From positions 1 to 12,542 of the forward strand of contig JASHWN010000405.1 in NCBI GenBank assembly GCA_030044035.1: DNA of 12,542 nt. Reading direction: 5' to 3'. The stretch comes from Xanthobacteraceae bacterium (GTDB lineage: Bacteria; Pseudomonadota; Alphaproteobacteria; Rhizobiales; Xanthobacteraceae). The translations under genes and the position numbers were made by a program. Below are positions 1-6,255 of this stretch, piece by piece; positions within the stretch are counted from its first letter, which is position 1; each line of letters begins with the position of its first letter. The notes below the pieces were generated by a model. That model ran no database searches. It was not told the origin of the DNA and saw only the letters and a list, made by a program, of their open reading frames with translations.

Positions 1-413
1 TGGGGCCTGGCAACAAAAGGCTGCGCCTGCCGGACGGCGGCAAAGAGCCGATCGGCAACCGCATCATCGAAATCCCCGAGGACGAACAGGTCGTGATCAA
101 CCGCGATCCGCGCATGGGCTTCGTGGCGTTCGTGCCGACGGGCAGCATCGCCAAGGGCGAGGCATTGGCGACCACCGGCGGCAACGGCAAGACCGTCGCC
201 TGCGCGATCTGCCACGGCCCGGGCTTGCACGGGCTCGGCGACGTGCCGCCGATCGCCGGACGGCAGGCGAACTATATCGTTCGCCAGTTGGTCATGATTC
301 AGGACGGTACCCGCTCCGGCCCGTCGGCGGCGCTCATGCAGCAGGTCGTCAAGAACCTCACCATCGACGACATGCTGGCGCTCGCCGCGTATGCGTCGTC
401 GCGGGAGCCGTAG
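1..413 (+). CDS. Cytochrome c family protein, C-terminal part (5' end outside window)
   Basis: The reading frame is open from the first complete codon at position 3 to the TAG at 411-413, so the gene begins upstream of the window; the GTG at 93 is not needed as a start. The visible part holds one covalent haem attachment site, Cys-Ala-Ile-Cys-His-Gly, encoded near 206-223. It is followed by a Gly/Pro-rich loop (GDVPPIAGR), the Tyr-Ile-Val-Arg-Gln-Leu helix typical of class I cytochromes c, and a Met in SAALMQQ that is the likely sixth haem ligand. The C-terminal helix ends in ALAAYASS. This layout fits the second domain of a periplasmic di-domain cytochrome c that passes electrons in a dehydrogenase or oxidase chain. 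The partner enzyme would lie upstream and is not visible. Haem binding is clear; the specific role is unknown. Confidence 0.88.
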   Translation, partial: GPGNKRLRLPDGGKEPIGNRIIEIPEDEQVVINRDPRMGFVAFVPTGSIAKGEALATTGGNGKTVACAICHGPGLHGLGDVPPIAGRQANYIVRQLVMIQDGTRSGPSAALMQQVVKNLTIDDMLALAAYASSREP

Positions 414-419
414 CGAAGC

Positions 420-557
420 GCGTTTCCCGGATGCGGTGCGGCGCGAAGCGGTGCACCGCTGATCCGGGATCGTTCCACACTCCGCGCTTGTGACGATCCC
501 GGGTCTGCAGCGCACCACTCCGCTTACGCTTCGTGCTGCGCTGCGCCCGGGAAACGC
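420..557. repeat. REP-like extragenic palindrome in a convergent intergenic gap
   Basis: The outer arms GCGTTTCCCGG (420-430) and CCGGGAAACGC (547-557) are exact reverse complements. Inside them, 461-473 and 493-505 pair at 12 of 13 positions with a 19-nt spacer, and GCGGTGCACCGC (448-459) is a perfect 12-bp palindrome. The element fills the space between two genes that point at each other, the cytochrome c (+) and the phosphatase-like gene (-). From memory it resembles extragenic palindromes dispersed in Bradyrhizobium-like genomes; I could not search for copies. It may end transcription from both sides or protect 3' ends. No gene is visible in 414-657. Confidence 0.6.
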
Positions 558-585
558 ATTGTGCGTAACCGGACTGATTTGTCTC

Positions 586-610
586 GATCAGAGGAAGCCG
601 TCGATCGCAA
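586..610 (+). repeat. Dispersed 25-bp repeat, copy 1
   Basis: The 25 bases beginning GATCAGAGGAAGCCG recur at 7769-7793 with one mismatch. This copy lies between the REP-like palindrome and the end of the phosphatase-like gene. The following bases can form a short imperfect hairpin: CGCAA plus AGCGA (606-618, with a 3-nt bulge) against TCGCTTTGCG (643-652). It may therefore be a decayed form of the longer palindrome seen at the second copy. Confidence 0.55.
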
Positions 611-657
611 GAAAGCGAATGATCGATCCTGCTGGCAATACGTCGCTTTGCGCCGCA

Positions 658-1149
658 TCACTCGTTGCCGCCCGCCGGCGTCCCAAACCGCTGCTGGATG
701 CGCGCCAGCAGCTGATCGCGCAGCTCGCGATAGGCGTCGAGCCGCTGACTGCGGGTGCCTTCGACCGCGCTCGGATCAGGCGTCGGCCAATATTCGACCT
801 CGACCGCGCTGGTGCGCGTAAGCTCGAGCGCGCGGTGATGAGCCTGCGGGGTGAGCGTGACGATCAGGTCGAAGTTCAAGCCTTCCCAATCCTCCAGCTC
901 CTCGAGCGTCACCGGCTTGTGCTGCGAAATGTCGATGCCGATCTCGGCCATGGCGGCGACCGCGAACGGATCGAGCTCGCCCTTGCGCACGCCGGCCGAA
1001 CCCACATAGATCGCGCGGCCGAAAATCTGCGCGAACAAAGCCGCGGCCATTGGCGAGCGCACCGCGTTCTGGCCGCAGGCGAACAGCACCGCCAGCGGCT
1101 GCGTCGATGGCGGCGCCGGTGGCGGCAGCGGGCTGCTCAGCCCTTCCAA
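658..1149 (-). CDS. Low-molecular-weight protein-tyrosine-phosphatase / ArsC-type family protein
   Basis: A 163-residue protein of the small cytoplasmic phosphatase fold. The P-loop CGQNAVRS (residues 25-32) fits the CX5R(S/T) signature, with Cys25 as nucleophile and Arg31 binding phosphate. It is followed by PMAAALF, as in the family's usual SPMAE helix. Asp125-Pro126 is a good candidate for the general-acid Asp-Pro motif. The substrate could be phosphotyrosine, another small phospho-compound or, in the related ArsC branch, arsenate; the sequence does not decide. The start is TTG at 1149, overlapping the end of the UPF0262 gene by 13 bp, which indicates translational coupling; no ATG lies between there and the P-loop. 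It is the third gene of the hisD operon. In related genomes infA often follows, but here the operon ends and a convergent cytochrome gene is next. The fold is fairly certain, the exact reaction is not. Confidence 0.85.
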   Translation of the reverse strand: MEGLSSPLPPPAPPSTQPLAVLFACGQNAVRSPMAAALFAQIFGRAIYVGSAGVRKGELDPFAVAAMAEIGIDISQHKPVTLEELEDWEGLNFDLIVTLTPQAHHRALELTRTSAVEVEYWPTPDPSAVEGTRSQRLDAYRELRDQLLARIQQRFGTPAGGNE

Positions 1150-1628
1150 TGCAGCACCGTGATCAGCGTGAACAGGCGCCGCGCCGTGTCGAAGTCAAGC
1201 TCGACCTTGCGGCGCAGCCGCTCCATCACGATGTGCGAGCCCTCATCGTGCAGCGTGCGCCGGCCCATGTCGAGCGCTTCGATGCGGTCCGGTGTCGCGG
1301 TGCGGATCGCCGCGTAATAGCTGTCGCAGACCGTGAAGTAGTCCTTGACGATGCGGCGGAACGGCGCCAGCGACAGCATGTGGGCGATGATCGGCGCGCC
1401 ATCGGCGGTGCGGATGTCGAACACCAGGCGGTTGCCCGAAATGCCGAGCTGCAGCGCATAGGGGCCGCTTTCGTGGCCGGCCGGCTTGAACCTGTTCTCG
1501 ACCAACAGGTCGTAGATGGCGACGGCGCGTTCGTGCTCGACGTCGCGGCTGGAACGCCCGATCGAGGCCTCATCGAGCGTGATGGCGGTAAGGCAATCGC
1601 GGCGATCGCGGCGTGGAGCGCGGGCCAT
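1137..1628 (-). CDS. UPF0262 family protein
   Basis: A 163-residue protein that I recognise as the alphaproteobacterial UPF0262 family, whose function is unknown. Hallmarks visible are [21 protein letters not shown] near residues 16-36, a central GNRLVFDIR strand, the segment [19 protein letters not shown], then [14 protein letters not shown] and the C-terminal [19 protein letters not shown]. The length matches the family. I chose ATG at 1628-1626 because it shares one base with the hisD stop (TAATG), the classic layout of coupled genes. An upstream in-frame extension to 1736 would add only an Arg-rich stretch antisense-like to nothing known and overlap hisD. No signal peptide or membrane segment is present, so it is probably cytoplasmic. 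The link with hisD is conserved in the group, which suggests a housekeeping role without naming it. Confidence 0.92.
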   Translation of the reverse strand: MARAPRRDRRDCLTAITLDEASIGRSSRDVEHERAVAIYDLLVENRFKPAGHESGPYALQLGISGNRLVFDIRTADGAPIIAHMLSLAPFRRIVKDYFTVCDSYYAAIRTATPDRIEALDMGRRTLHDEGSHIVMERLRRKVELDFDTARRLFTLITVLHWKG

Positions 1629-2920
1629 TATCTGTTGAGCCGGATGGCGACCGAGCGGGCATGGGCGTCGAGCCCTTCCGCGGTGCCGAGCGCGATGGCG
1701 GCGCCGCCGAGCGCGCGCAATTGCTCGGGCCCGCATTTAAGGATCGAGGTGCGCTTCATGAAGTCGAGCACGCCGAGCCCGGAGGAAAAGCGCGCCGAAC
1801 GCGCGGTCGGCAGCACGTGATTGGAGCCGGCCACGTAGTCGCCGATCGCCTCCGGCGTGTACGCGCCGATGAAGATCGCGCCGGCATTGCGGATGCGTTG
1901 CGCCAAGCCTTCGGCATCGGCGGCGGCGATTTCCAAATGCTCGGGCGCGATCGCGTCGGTCAGCGCCACCGCCTCGTCGAGCTTGCCGACCATAATAATG
2001 GCGCCGAAGTCGCGCCATGAGGCGGCCGCGACCGCGCGGCGCGGCAATTGCGCCAGCTCGCTCACGACGGCGCGCGCGACCGCGTCGGCGAGCGCGGCGC
2101 TGTCAGTGATCAGAATCGCCTGCGCGCTTTCATCGTGCTCGGCCTGGGCCAACAGGTCGGCGGCAACCCACGACGGATTGGCGTCGCCGTCGGCGATGAT
2201 CAGCACCTCGGAGGGGCCGGCGATCATGTCGATGCCGACCTTGCCGAACACCAATCGCTTGGCGGCAGCCACGTAGGCGTTGCCCGGCCCGACGATCTTC
2301 GCAACCGGCGCAATGCTCTCGGTGCCGTACGCCAGGGCGGCAACGGCTTGCGCGCCGCCGATGCGGAAAATCTCATCGACGCCGGCGAGCTGCGCCGCCG
2401 CCAGCACCAACGGATTGAGCTCGCCGCGCGGCGCCGGCACCACCATGGCGAGCCGCGGCACGCCGGCGACCTTGGCGGGCACCGCATTCATCAGCACCGA
2501 GGACGGATAGGCCGCGGTGCCGCCGGGCACGTAAAGCCCGACCGCTTCGATCGCCCTCCAGCGTGAGCCGAGCTCGACGCCGAGCGCGTCGGTGAAGCGA
2601 TCGTCGCGCGGCAGCTGGCGGCGGTGATAGGCCTCGATGCGATCGCGCGCCAATTGCAGGGCCGCCAGCGCCTCGCGCCCGCAGGCTTTGGCGGCGGCGG
2701 CGATGTCCTCGCTCGATACTTTCAGCTCGACGCGGTCCACATCGAGGCCATCGAATTTTTTGCTGTAGTCCTTCAGCGACCGGTCGCCGCGCGCCGCCAC
2801 GTCGGCGACGATGGCGCGTACCGCCGCCTCGACGTCGGCCGAGGTTTCGCGCTTGGTATCAAGAAAAGCGCGGAATTTTTCGGCAAAGTCGCTGGAACGC
2901 GTATCAATACGGATTGCCAT
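1628..2920 (-). CDS. hisD: Histidinol dehydrogenase
   Basis: A 430-residue enzyme that catalyses the last two steps of histidine synthesis, oxidising L-histidinol to L-histidine with two NAD+ and a zinc ion. From the ATG at 2920, all the expected residues fall within one position of the E. coli numbering: Gln259 and His262 in LLAQAEHDE (Zn and substrate), Glu327-His328 in APEHLEI (catalytic pair), Asp361 in [13 protein letters not shown] (Zn) and His420 near the C-terminus. The motif [13 protein letters not shown] and the stretch [16 protein letters not shown] are family signatures. An in-frame GTG one codon upstream (2923) is also possible, but AAGG eight bases before the ATG supports 2920. 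It is the first gene of an operon with UPF0262 and the phosphatase-like gene. Its likely promoter overlaps an ICE-like iron box. Identification is certain. Confidence 0.98.
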   Translation of the reverse strand: MAIRIDTRSSDFAEKFRAFLDTKRETSADVEAAVRAIVADVAARGDRSLKDYSKKFDGLDVDRVELKVSSEDIAAAAKACGREALAALQLARDRIEAYHRRQLPRDDRFTDALGVELGSRWRAIEAVGLYVPGGTAAYPSSVLMNAVPAKVAGVPRLAMVVPAPRGELNPLVLAAAQLAGVDEIFRIGGAQAVAALAYGTESIAPVAKIVGPGNAYVAAAKRLVFGKVGIDMIAGPSEVLIIADGDANPSWVAADLLAQAEHDESAQAILITDSAALADAVARAVVSELAQLPRRAVAAASWRDFGAIIMVGKLDEAVALTDAIAPEHLEIAAADAEGLAQRIRNAGAIFIGAYTPEAIGDYVAGSNHVLPTARSARFSSGLGVLDFMKRTSILKCGPEQLRALGGAAIALGTAEGLDAHARSVAIRLNR

Positions 2921-2969
2921 CACCTGAGCCTTGGTGCTGCAGCGCCGATGAGGGCTACCACAGTTAGAT

Positions 2970-2978
2970 ATTATAACA
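2970..2978 (-). promoter_or_regulatory. Extended -10 promoter element for hisD operon
   Basis: On the minus strand the bases read TGTTATAAT, a perfect TATAAT hexamer preceded by TGn, the extended -10 that works without a good -35. No convincing -35 is found 16-18 bp upstream. The element ends 49 bases before the hisD ATG, giving a predicted leader of about 40 nt. Confidence 0.5.
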
Positions 2979-2986
2979 ATTCTAAT
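2970..2986. promoter_or_regulatory. Candidate ICE-like (Irr) iron-responsive operator
   Basis: The bases ATTATAA-CAA-TTCTAAT form a 7-3-7 inverted repeat with one mismatch. On the minus strand it reads ATTAGAA-TTG-TTATAAT. This is close to the iron control element bound by Irr in Rhizobiales, whose core as I recall it is TTAGAA-N3-TTCTAA. It sits in the spacer between hisD and the divergent cupredoxin/FTR1 iron unit, covers the hisD -10, and lies about 15 bp upstream of a TTGACA (3001-3006) that could serve as -35 for the iron unit. Inference: Irr bound under low iron would activate the iron unit and block hisD. The match is by eye only. Confidence 0.42.
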
Positions 2987-3068
2987 ATTCGGCTTTTAGA
3001 TTGACAAAAAGTCCGAGGTTGCCCAAGTCCTTATCATCAATCGCAGCCGCAAGGACCATTTTTGCCGT

Positions 3069-3428
3069 ATGATCGAAGGTGCACGCACGGGGAGCGCTTT
3101 GGGCTTTGCGGCCGCCTTGCTGGCCGCGGCCACGATCTGTTGTGCCGCCACCGCCCGTGCCGACGATGCCGTCAGCCTGTCGGTGACGCTCAAGGATCAC
3201 CAATTCGAGCCGGCCGAGCTGCACGCGCCCGCCGGCAAGCCGATCGCGATCCACGTCAAGAATCTCAACACGATCGTGTCAGAATTCGAGAGCACCGACC
3301 TGCATTTCGAGAAGATCGTTCCGGTCGGCACCGAGGCGGTGGTCTATGTGCGGCCGCTGCAGCCAGGCCGCTACAATTTTTACGACGATTTTCATCATGC
3401 CACCCAGGGCTACCTGGTGGTGCCATGA
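3069..3428 (+). CDS. Periplasmic cupredoxin-like protein of an FTR1 iron-uptake unit
   Basis: A 119-residue secreted protein. Residues 1-31 form a signal peptide with an Ala/Leu-rich core and an ATARA cleavage site before DDA. The mature part is a single cupredoxin-type beta sandwich: SLSVTLKDHQFEPAELHAPAGKPIAIHVKN, then EFES, VGTEAVVYVRPLQPGRYNFYDDFHH and GYLVVP. The next gene is an FTR1 permease, matching the FtrB-FtrC pairing of FtrABCD-type ferrous-iron systems, where a cupredoxin is thought to help oxidise or hand over iron. The mature protein has no Cys and no Met, so a normal type-1 copper site is impossible; His44, His52, His79, His109-110 and Glu72/Glu74 are the available ligands. 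The ATG at 3069 has AAGGA 13 bases upstream, a long spacing. The stop overlaps a micro-ORF (ATGA). The P19 and ferredoxin partners of the full system are absent. Confidence 0.85.
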   Translation: MIEGARTGSALGFAAALLAAATICCAATARADDAVSLSVTLKDHQFEPAELHAPAGKPIAIHVKNLNTIVSEFESTDLHFEKIVPVGTEAVVYVRPLQPGRYNFYDDFHHATQGYLVVP

Positions 3429-3463
3429 ATCGAAACATGACCATCATGACCGTGATGCCGTGA
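3425..3463 (+). CDS. Possible 12-residue Met-rich leader/coupling ORF
   Basis: An ATG overlapping the cupredoxin stop as ATGA opens a 12-codon frame, MNRNMTIMTVMP, that stops at TGA 3461-3463, seven bases before the GTG start of the permease gene. Its job could simply be to carry ribosomes from one gene to the next. It encodes the spacing M-x2-M-x2-M, which is copper-binding in some known proteins. It lies in the -1 frame relative to the cupredoxin gene, and that frame is open back to 3062. Expression is unproven, and chance is a fair explanation at this length. Confidence 0.25.
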   Translation: MNRNMTIMTVMP

Positions 3464-3470
3464 GGTTCCA

Positions 3471-4298
3471 GTGCTTGCCGCGTTGCTGATCGTCTTTCGC
3501 GAGGTGTTCGAGGCCGGCCTGATCGTCGGCATTATCATGGCGGTGACGGCAGGCGTCCTCGGGCGCGGCCTGTGGGTGTCTGCCGGCGTCGCGGCCGGCG
3601 TGATCGGCGCTTGCCTGGTGGCGCTCTTTACCGGCGGGCTGTCGCAGCTGTTTGGCGGCAGCGGCCAGGAAGTCTTCAACGCCGGCATTTTGAGCTTCGC
3701 CGTCATCATGCTGACCTGGCACAACGTGTGGATGGCGCGGCACGGACGCGAGCTCGCCGCCGAGCTCAAGGCGGCCGGCGAGGCCGTGGTGGCGGGCTCG
3801 AAATCGCTCGCCGCGCTCGCCGTCGTGGTGGCGATCGCGGTGTTGCGCGAGGGCTCCGAGGTGGTGCTGTTTCTCTACGGCGTCGCGGCGGCGCAGGGCG
3901 GCGCCAGCTGGGGCATGGCGCTCGGCGGCTGCATCGGCCTCGTTCTCGGTTCGCTGGTCTGCCTGGCCACCTATTTGGGCCTGGTCACCATTCCGGCGCG
4001 CTACCTGTTCGGCGTCACCTCAACGCTGATCGCGTTCCTGGCCGCCGGTCTCGCCGCGCAGGCGATCGCGTTCCTGCAGCAGGCCGCTATCGTGACCACG
4101 CTCGACCAGACGGTATGGGATACGTCGTGGCTCTTGAGCGATTCGAGCCTGTTGGGCCGCGCGCTGCACACGCTGATCGGCTACGTCGACCAGCCGACGG
4201 CGATGCAGCTCATCGTCTACGCGGCGACGCTCGCCACCATCGTGGTGCTGATGAAGCTGTTCTCAGCCCCGCCGCGGCATCGGCCGCAGACGGCGTGA
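3471..4298 (+). CDS. FTR1 family iron permease (FtrC/EfeU-like)
   Basis: A 275-residue inner-membrane protein with about seven hydrophobic segments and both signature REXXE motifs: REVFE (residues 10-14) in the first helix and REGSE (126-130) in the fourth. These Glu residues bind iron during transport in the FTR1/EfeU family. Length and topology are normal. The C-terminus is a short basic tail. The start is GTG at 3471 with GAGG six bases upstream (3462-3465). It is the second gene of the iron unit; with the cupredoxin-like protein it should take up ferrous iron, probably after oxidation. It ends 31 bp before the convergent DUF2948 gene, and no clear terminator is visible in that gap. Identification as an iron permease is strong; the exact subsystem (FtrABCD-like or a reduced two-gene form) is inferred. 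Confidence 0.94.
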   Translation: MLAALLIVFREVFEAGLIVGIIMAVTAGVLGRGLWVSAGVAAGVIGACLVALFTGGLSQLFGGSGQEVFNAGILSFAVIMLTWHNVWMARHGRELAAELKAAGEAVVAGSKSLAALAVVVAIAVLREGSEVVLFLYGVAAAQGGASWGMALGGCIGLVLGSLVCLATYLGLVTIPARYLFGVTSTLIAFLAAGLAAQAIAFLQQAAIVTTLDQTVWDTSWLLSDSSLLGRALHTLIGYVDQPTAMQLIVYAATLATIVVLMKLFSAPPRHRPQTA

Positions 4299-4329
4299 AC
4301 CGTCGCCGCACTTGGCTTGGCTCTGAAAA

Positions 4330-4809
4330 TTACGCTGTGGCCGAGCCGGCCGAAAAGTGATTGGGGCAGGCATTGGCGGCGAACACCTCGCCGAGATCGG
4401 CCAGCTCGGCTTCCAGGCACTCGACTTCGAGGCGGATGACGCCGCCGCCCGAGAACGTCAGCGTCACTATGCCGGCCGGCGCTTCACGCTCGGCGAATTC
4501 CACGGCAAGCAGATTGAGCGGCGTCATCTTGTCGGATTGATCGAGGCCGCGGCATTTGCAGCTGAGCACCCGTTCGAAACGCAGCGCGGTCCGGCAGCGC
4601 CGGTAGTCCGGCTTGCGGCCACGGTCGGGTTTGGCATCGGCCGCCGCGATCCAATCGAAGCGCTTGAGCGCCATCACGAAGCGGTGCTCGTGCGGCTGCC
4701 ACAAGATATCGCCGACCCGAACCAGCGCATCCTGCACATGCGCGGAGATGACCTCGATATCATCACGGTCGAGGGCGACCAGTTTCAATTCATCAACGTT
4801 ACCGTTCAT
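4330..4809 (-). CDS. DUF2948 family protein
   Basis: A 159-residue soluble protein that I recognise as the alphaproteobacterial DUF2948 family, function unknown. Visible features are the N-terminal LKLVALDRDDIEVISAHVQDALVRVGDILW, the RFVMALKRFDW segment, an Arg/Tyr-rich linker ending in RTALRFERVL, and a C-terminal half with LNLLAVEFAE, ITLTFSGGGVIRLEVECLEAELADLG. It has no signal peptide or membrane segment. ATG at 4809 has a GGGGAG-type ribosome-binding site about ten bases upstream. In many relatives this gene lies just upstream of hisD on the same strand; here the cupredoxin/FTR1 unit separates them in the opposite orientation. It lies 120 bp downstream of the DUF3574 gene, a gap with no feature I can support. 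Confidence 0.9.
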   Translation of the reverse strand: MNGNVDELKLVALDRDDIEVISAHVQDALVRVGDILWQPHEHRFVMALKRFDWIAAADAKPDRGRKPDYRRCRTALRFERVLSCKCRGLDQSDKMTPLNLLAVEFAEREAPAGIVTLTFSGGGVIRLEVECLEAELADLGEVFAANACPNHFSAGSATA

Positions 4810-4929
4810 GCCGGCCCGCTCCCCGGTCGACGCTGGCTCCTGACGAAGCTAGGAACGGCGTCCCCCGGATGCAAGTCCCTGGCGCGACGGCGGCCGCCCG
4901 AACACATCCAAACAGGATTGCGCTTCGCG

Positions 4930-5355
4930 CTAGAACGAGACGCAGGCCGACTGCAGGATCAGCCCGACCGAGCGCTGGCGGAATTGCCGTTTGTAGGCGG
5001 ACATGATGGCGTCAAGGCGCGCACCGTCGTCGGGCTTGCCCGGCAACACGATCTCCACCCGCTTGCTCGGCTCGCGCACGATGCGGCGGCTGTCGGGATC
5101 GCGCCATTGCCCGAAAGCATCGGTGACGGTCAGTCCGTCGGGAAAGCGCGGCGTGATCTCGCGCGCCAGGAAGCGCTGCCAGGCCGTTTCGCTGACGCCG
5201 AGCCGGCGGCCGATGTCGCGGCCGAACAACAATTCGGCCACCTCTCGCCGCTGCTGGGCGCCATGACAGGCGGAGGCGGGACCTTGTGCGGCAGCGCTGG
5301 CGGCGACTGCGCACGGCAGCACCGCGGCCAAAACGAGAACACGGACGATCCGCAT
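4930..5355 (-). CDS. DUF3574 domain-containing secreted protein
   Basis: A 141-residue protein with a Sec signal peptide (about residues 1-23, cleaved in ASAAA before QG), so exported to the periplasm. The mature part carries the DUF3574 pattern: LLFGRDIG, VSETAWQRFLAREITPRFPDGLTVTDAFGQWRD, then VEIVLPGKPDD and an amphipathic helix AIMSAYKRQFRQRSVG. Cys30 and Cys138 near the two ends of the mature chain could form a disulfide. The family has no established function. The ATG at 5355 lies 15 bp after the stop of a 44-residue membrane protein gene, so the two are probably co-transcribed. The minus-strand grouping with DUF2948 may be one transcript, although the 120-bp gap leaves that open. Confidence 0.85.
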   Translation of the reverse strand: MRIVRVLVLAAVLPCAVAASAAAQGPASACHGAQQRREVAELLFGRDIGRRLGVSETAWQRFLAREITPRFPDGLTVTDAFGQWRDPDSRRIVREPSKRVEIVLPGKPDDGARLDAIMSAYKRQFRQRSVGLILQSACVSF

Positions 5356-5370
5356 GTTGGCTTCAGGCGC

Positions 5371-5505
5371 TCAGGGTTCTCCGGGCGGAAACGGCCTGCC
5401 GCCGCGCTTGACGATGTCGTCGATTGTTGTATGCGCCGTAACGGCAGTCCACATCCCCACTGCGCAGACCGCGCCAAACAGGCAACTCAGCAGAAAGATC
5501 AGCAT
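5371..5505 (-). CDS. Small single-span membrane protein (44 aa)
   Basis: An ATG at 5505 opens a 44-codon frame ending at TGA (5373-5371). AAGGAG stands seven bases before the ATG, close to an ideal ribosome-binding site. The peptide begins MLIFLLSCLFGAVCAVGMW, one hydrophobic helix of about 24 residues, followed by THTTIDDIVKRGG-type polar sequence and the tail RPFPPGEP. This is what a small inner-membrane protein with a short polar C-terminus looks like. I do not recognise a named family. It is directly upstream of the DUF3574 gene with a 15-bp gap, so the two are likely made together. The strong start signal and membrane-like composition make it much more credible than a random short frame. 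Confidence 0.72.
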   Translation of the reverse strand: MLIFLLSCLFGAVCAVGMWTAVTAHTTIDDIVKRGGRPFPPGEP

Positions 5506-6078
5506 TCGTCCGCTCCTTCACCTTCCAGCATAGGACGCGGACATTGCACAATCGTTATGACGCATGCCTGAGCCGGCGCAATCCGCGGCGATCATCGCAG
5601 CTTCCGGCGCATGATTGGGGCTCAAAGTGCGGCTTTTCCAGGCCGCCAGACGGGATTCGCGCGGACTTTTTCCGCCATTCGCGCTCGCCCGCGGCACAAT
5701 CAACAGGTTTTTGGTCACCAAACACCGCAATTCGACGGGCGATCGAGCGTCGTGAGCGGCGGCGCGGAGCAGATGGATCGTCAACAGGCAACAAAGGGCT
5801 GGCGCAACGCCGCGTTCCGGCTGCAGGTGGGCCGGCTTGTTATCTGATCGCGGTCGTGGACGGCGAGGACGGGGAACGCCGCCGTTGCATTGCGTCAAAA
5901 TCGATCAAGAAAGCACAAAAAGAATTATTTGCTTCCTTGGTCATATCTTGTTAAGAAGAAGCTAACAAGCTTGCGGCGGATGGTTTGATCGTATCTGACA
6001 TGTTCTCCATCCCGTCTTTCTGCTTTTCTTTCGCTCCCGTAAGGGATACAAGCTGCCTGCATTTGCAAGGGAGGTTCT
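5506..6078. other. Gene-poor spacer between divergent small genes
   Basis: No gene in this 573-bp stretch is supported. Open frames on both strands lack start signals and protein-like composition. The part from about 5900 to 6060 is clearly richer in A and T than its surroundings, as expected of a promoter region for the plus-strand gene at 6079. It contains the inverted repeat CTTGTTA (5947-5953) and TAACAAG (5963-5969) with a 9-nt spacer, a possible operator. I find no convincing -35/-10 pair. Confidence 0.5.
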
Positions 6079-6255
6079 ATGGCTAAGCGTGCAAAGAAAC
6101 GACGCGCGTGGACTTCAGGCGAAGTCCGCGACCTGAAATCTATGGCGAAGCGGAAGACGCCCGCATCCAGGATCGCCAAGAAATTGAAGCGGACGGAAGG
6201 CGCGACCCGGCAGAAAGCGTTCAGCATCGGGTTGTCGCTCGATTCCCGTTCCTAA
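6079..6255 (+). CDS. Small Myb/SANT-like helix-turn-helix DNA-binding protein (58 aa)
   Basis: A 58-residue basic protein. Residues 1-9 are a Lys/Arg-rich tail (MAKRAKKRR). Trp11 begins WTSGEVRDLKSMA, the first helix of a Myb/SANT-like domain, followed by KTPASRIAKKLKRTEGATRQKAFSIGLSL, which reads as a turn and a recognition helix. Small proteins of this build, SANT/Myb-like with TxxIAxxLKRTxGATRQKA, are common in Bradyrhizobium-like genomes, and no function has been fixed as far as I know. The ATG at 6079 has AGGGAGG four to ten bases upstream, a very strong ribosome-binding site, so high expression is likely. It stands alone with an AT-rich leader before it and 300 bp of empty sequence behind. 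It probably binds DNA; whether as a regulator or an architectural protein is unknown. Confidence 0.82.
   Translation: MAKRAKKRRAWTSGEVRDLKSMAKRKTPASRIAKKLKRTEGATRQKAFSIGLSLDSRS

Noticed and set aside
490..1317. A 275-codon plus-strand open frame
   Set aside because: It runs through the REP-like palindrome and antisense to the phosphatase and UPF0262 genes, and its composition is shadow-like.
1137..1736. A longer UPF0262 protein starting at 1736
   Set aside because: The extra 36 residues are Arg-rich out-of-frame hisD sequence. The ATG at 1628 gives family length and a TAATG overlap with hisD.
3001..3030. A full sigma-70 promoter for the iron unit
   Set aside because: TTGACA is good, but no acceptable -10 lies 16-18 bp downstream (CAAGTC at 17), so it is mentioned only as a possible -35.
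4357..5571. A 404-codon plus-strand open frame opposite DUF2948 and DUF3574
   Set aside because: Same reason: it is the antisense shadow of recognised families and has no ribosome-binding site or domain of its own.
5773..5847. A 24-codon frame with GGAGC before the ATG
   Set aside because: No recognisable protein features, weak start signal and isolated position; not enough to call a gene.
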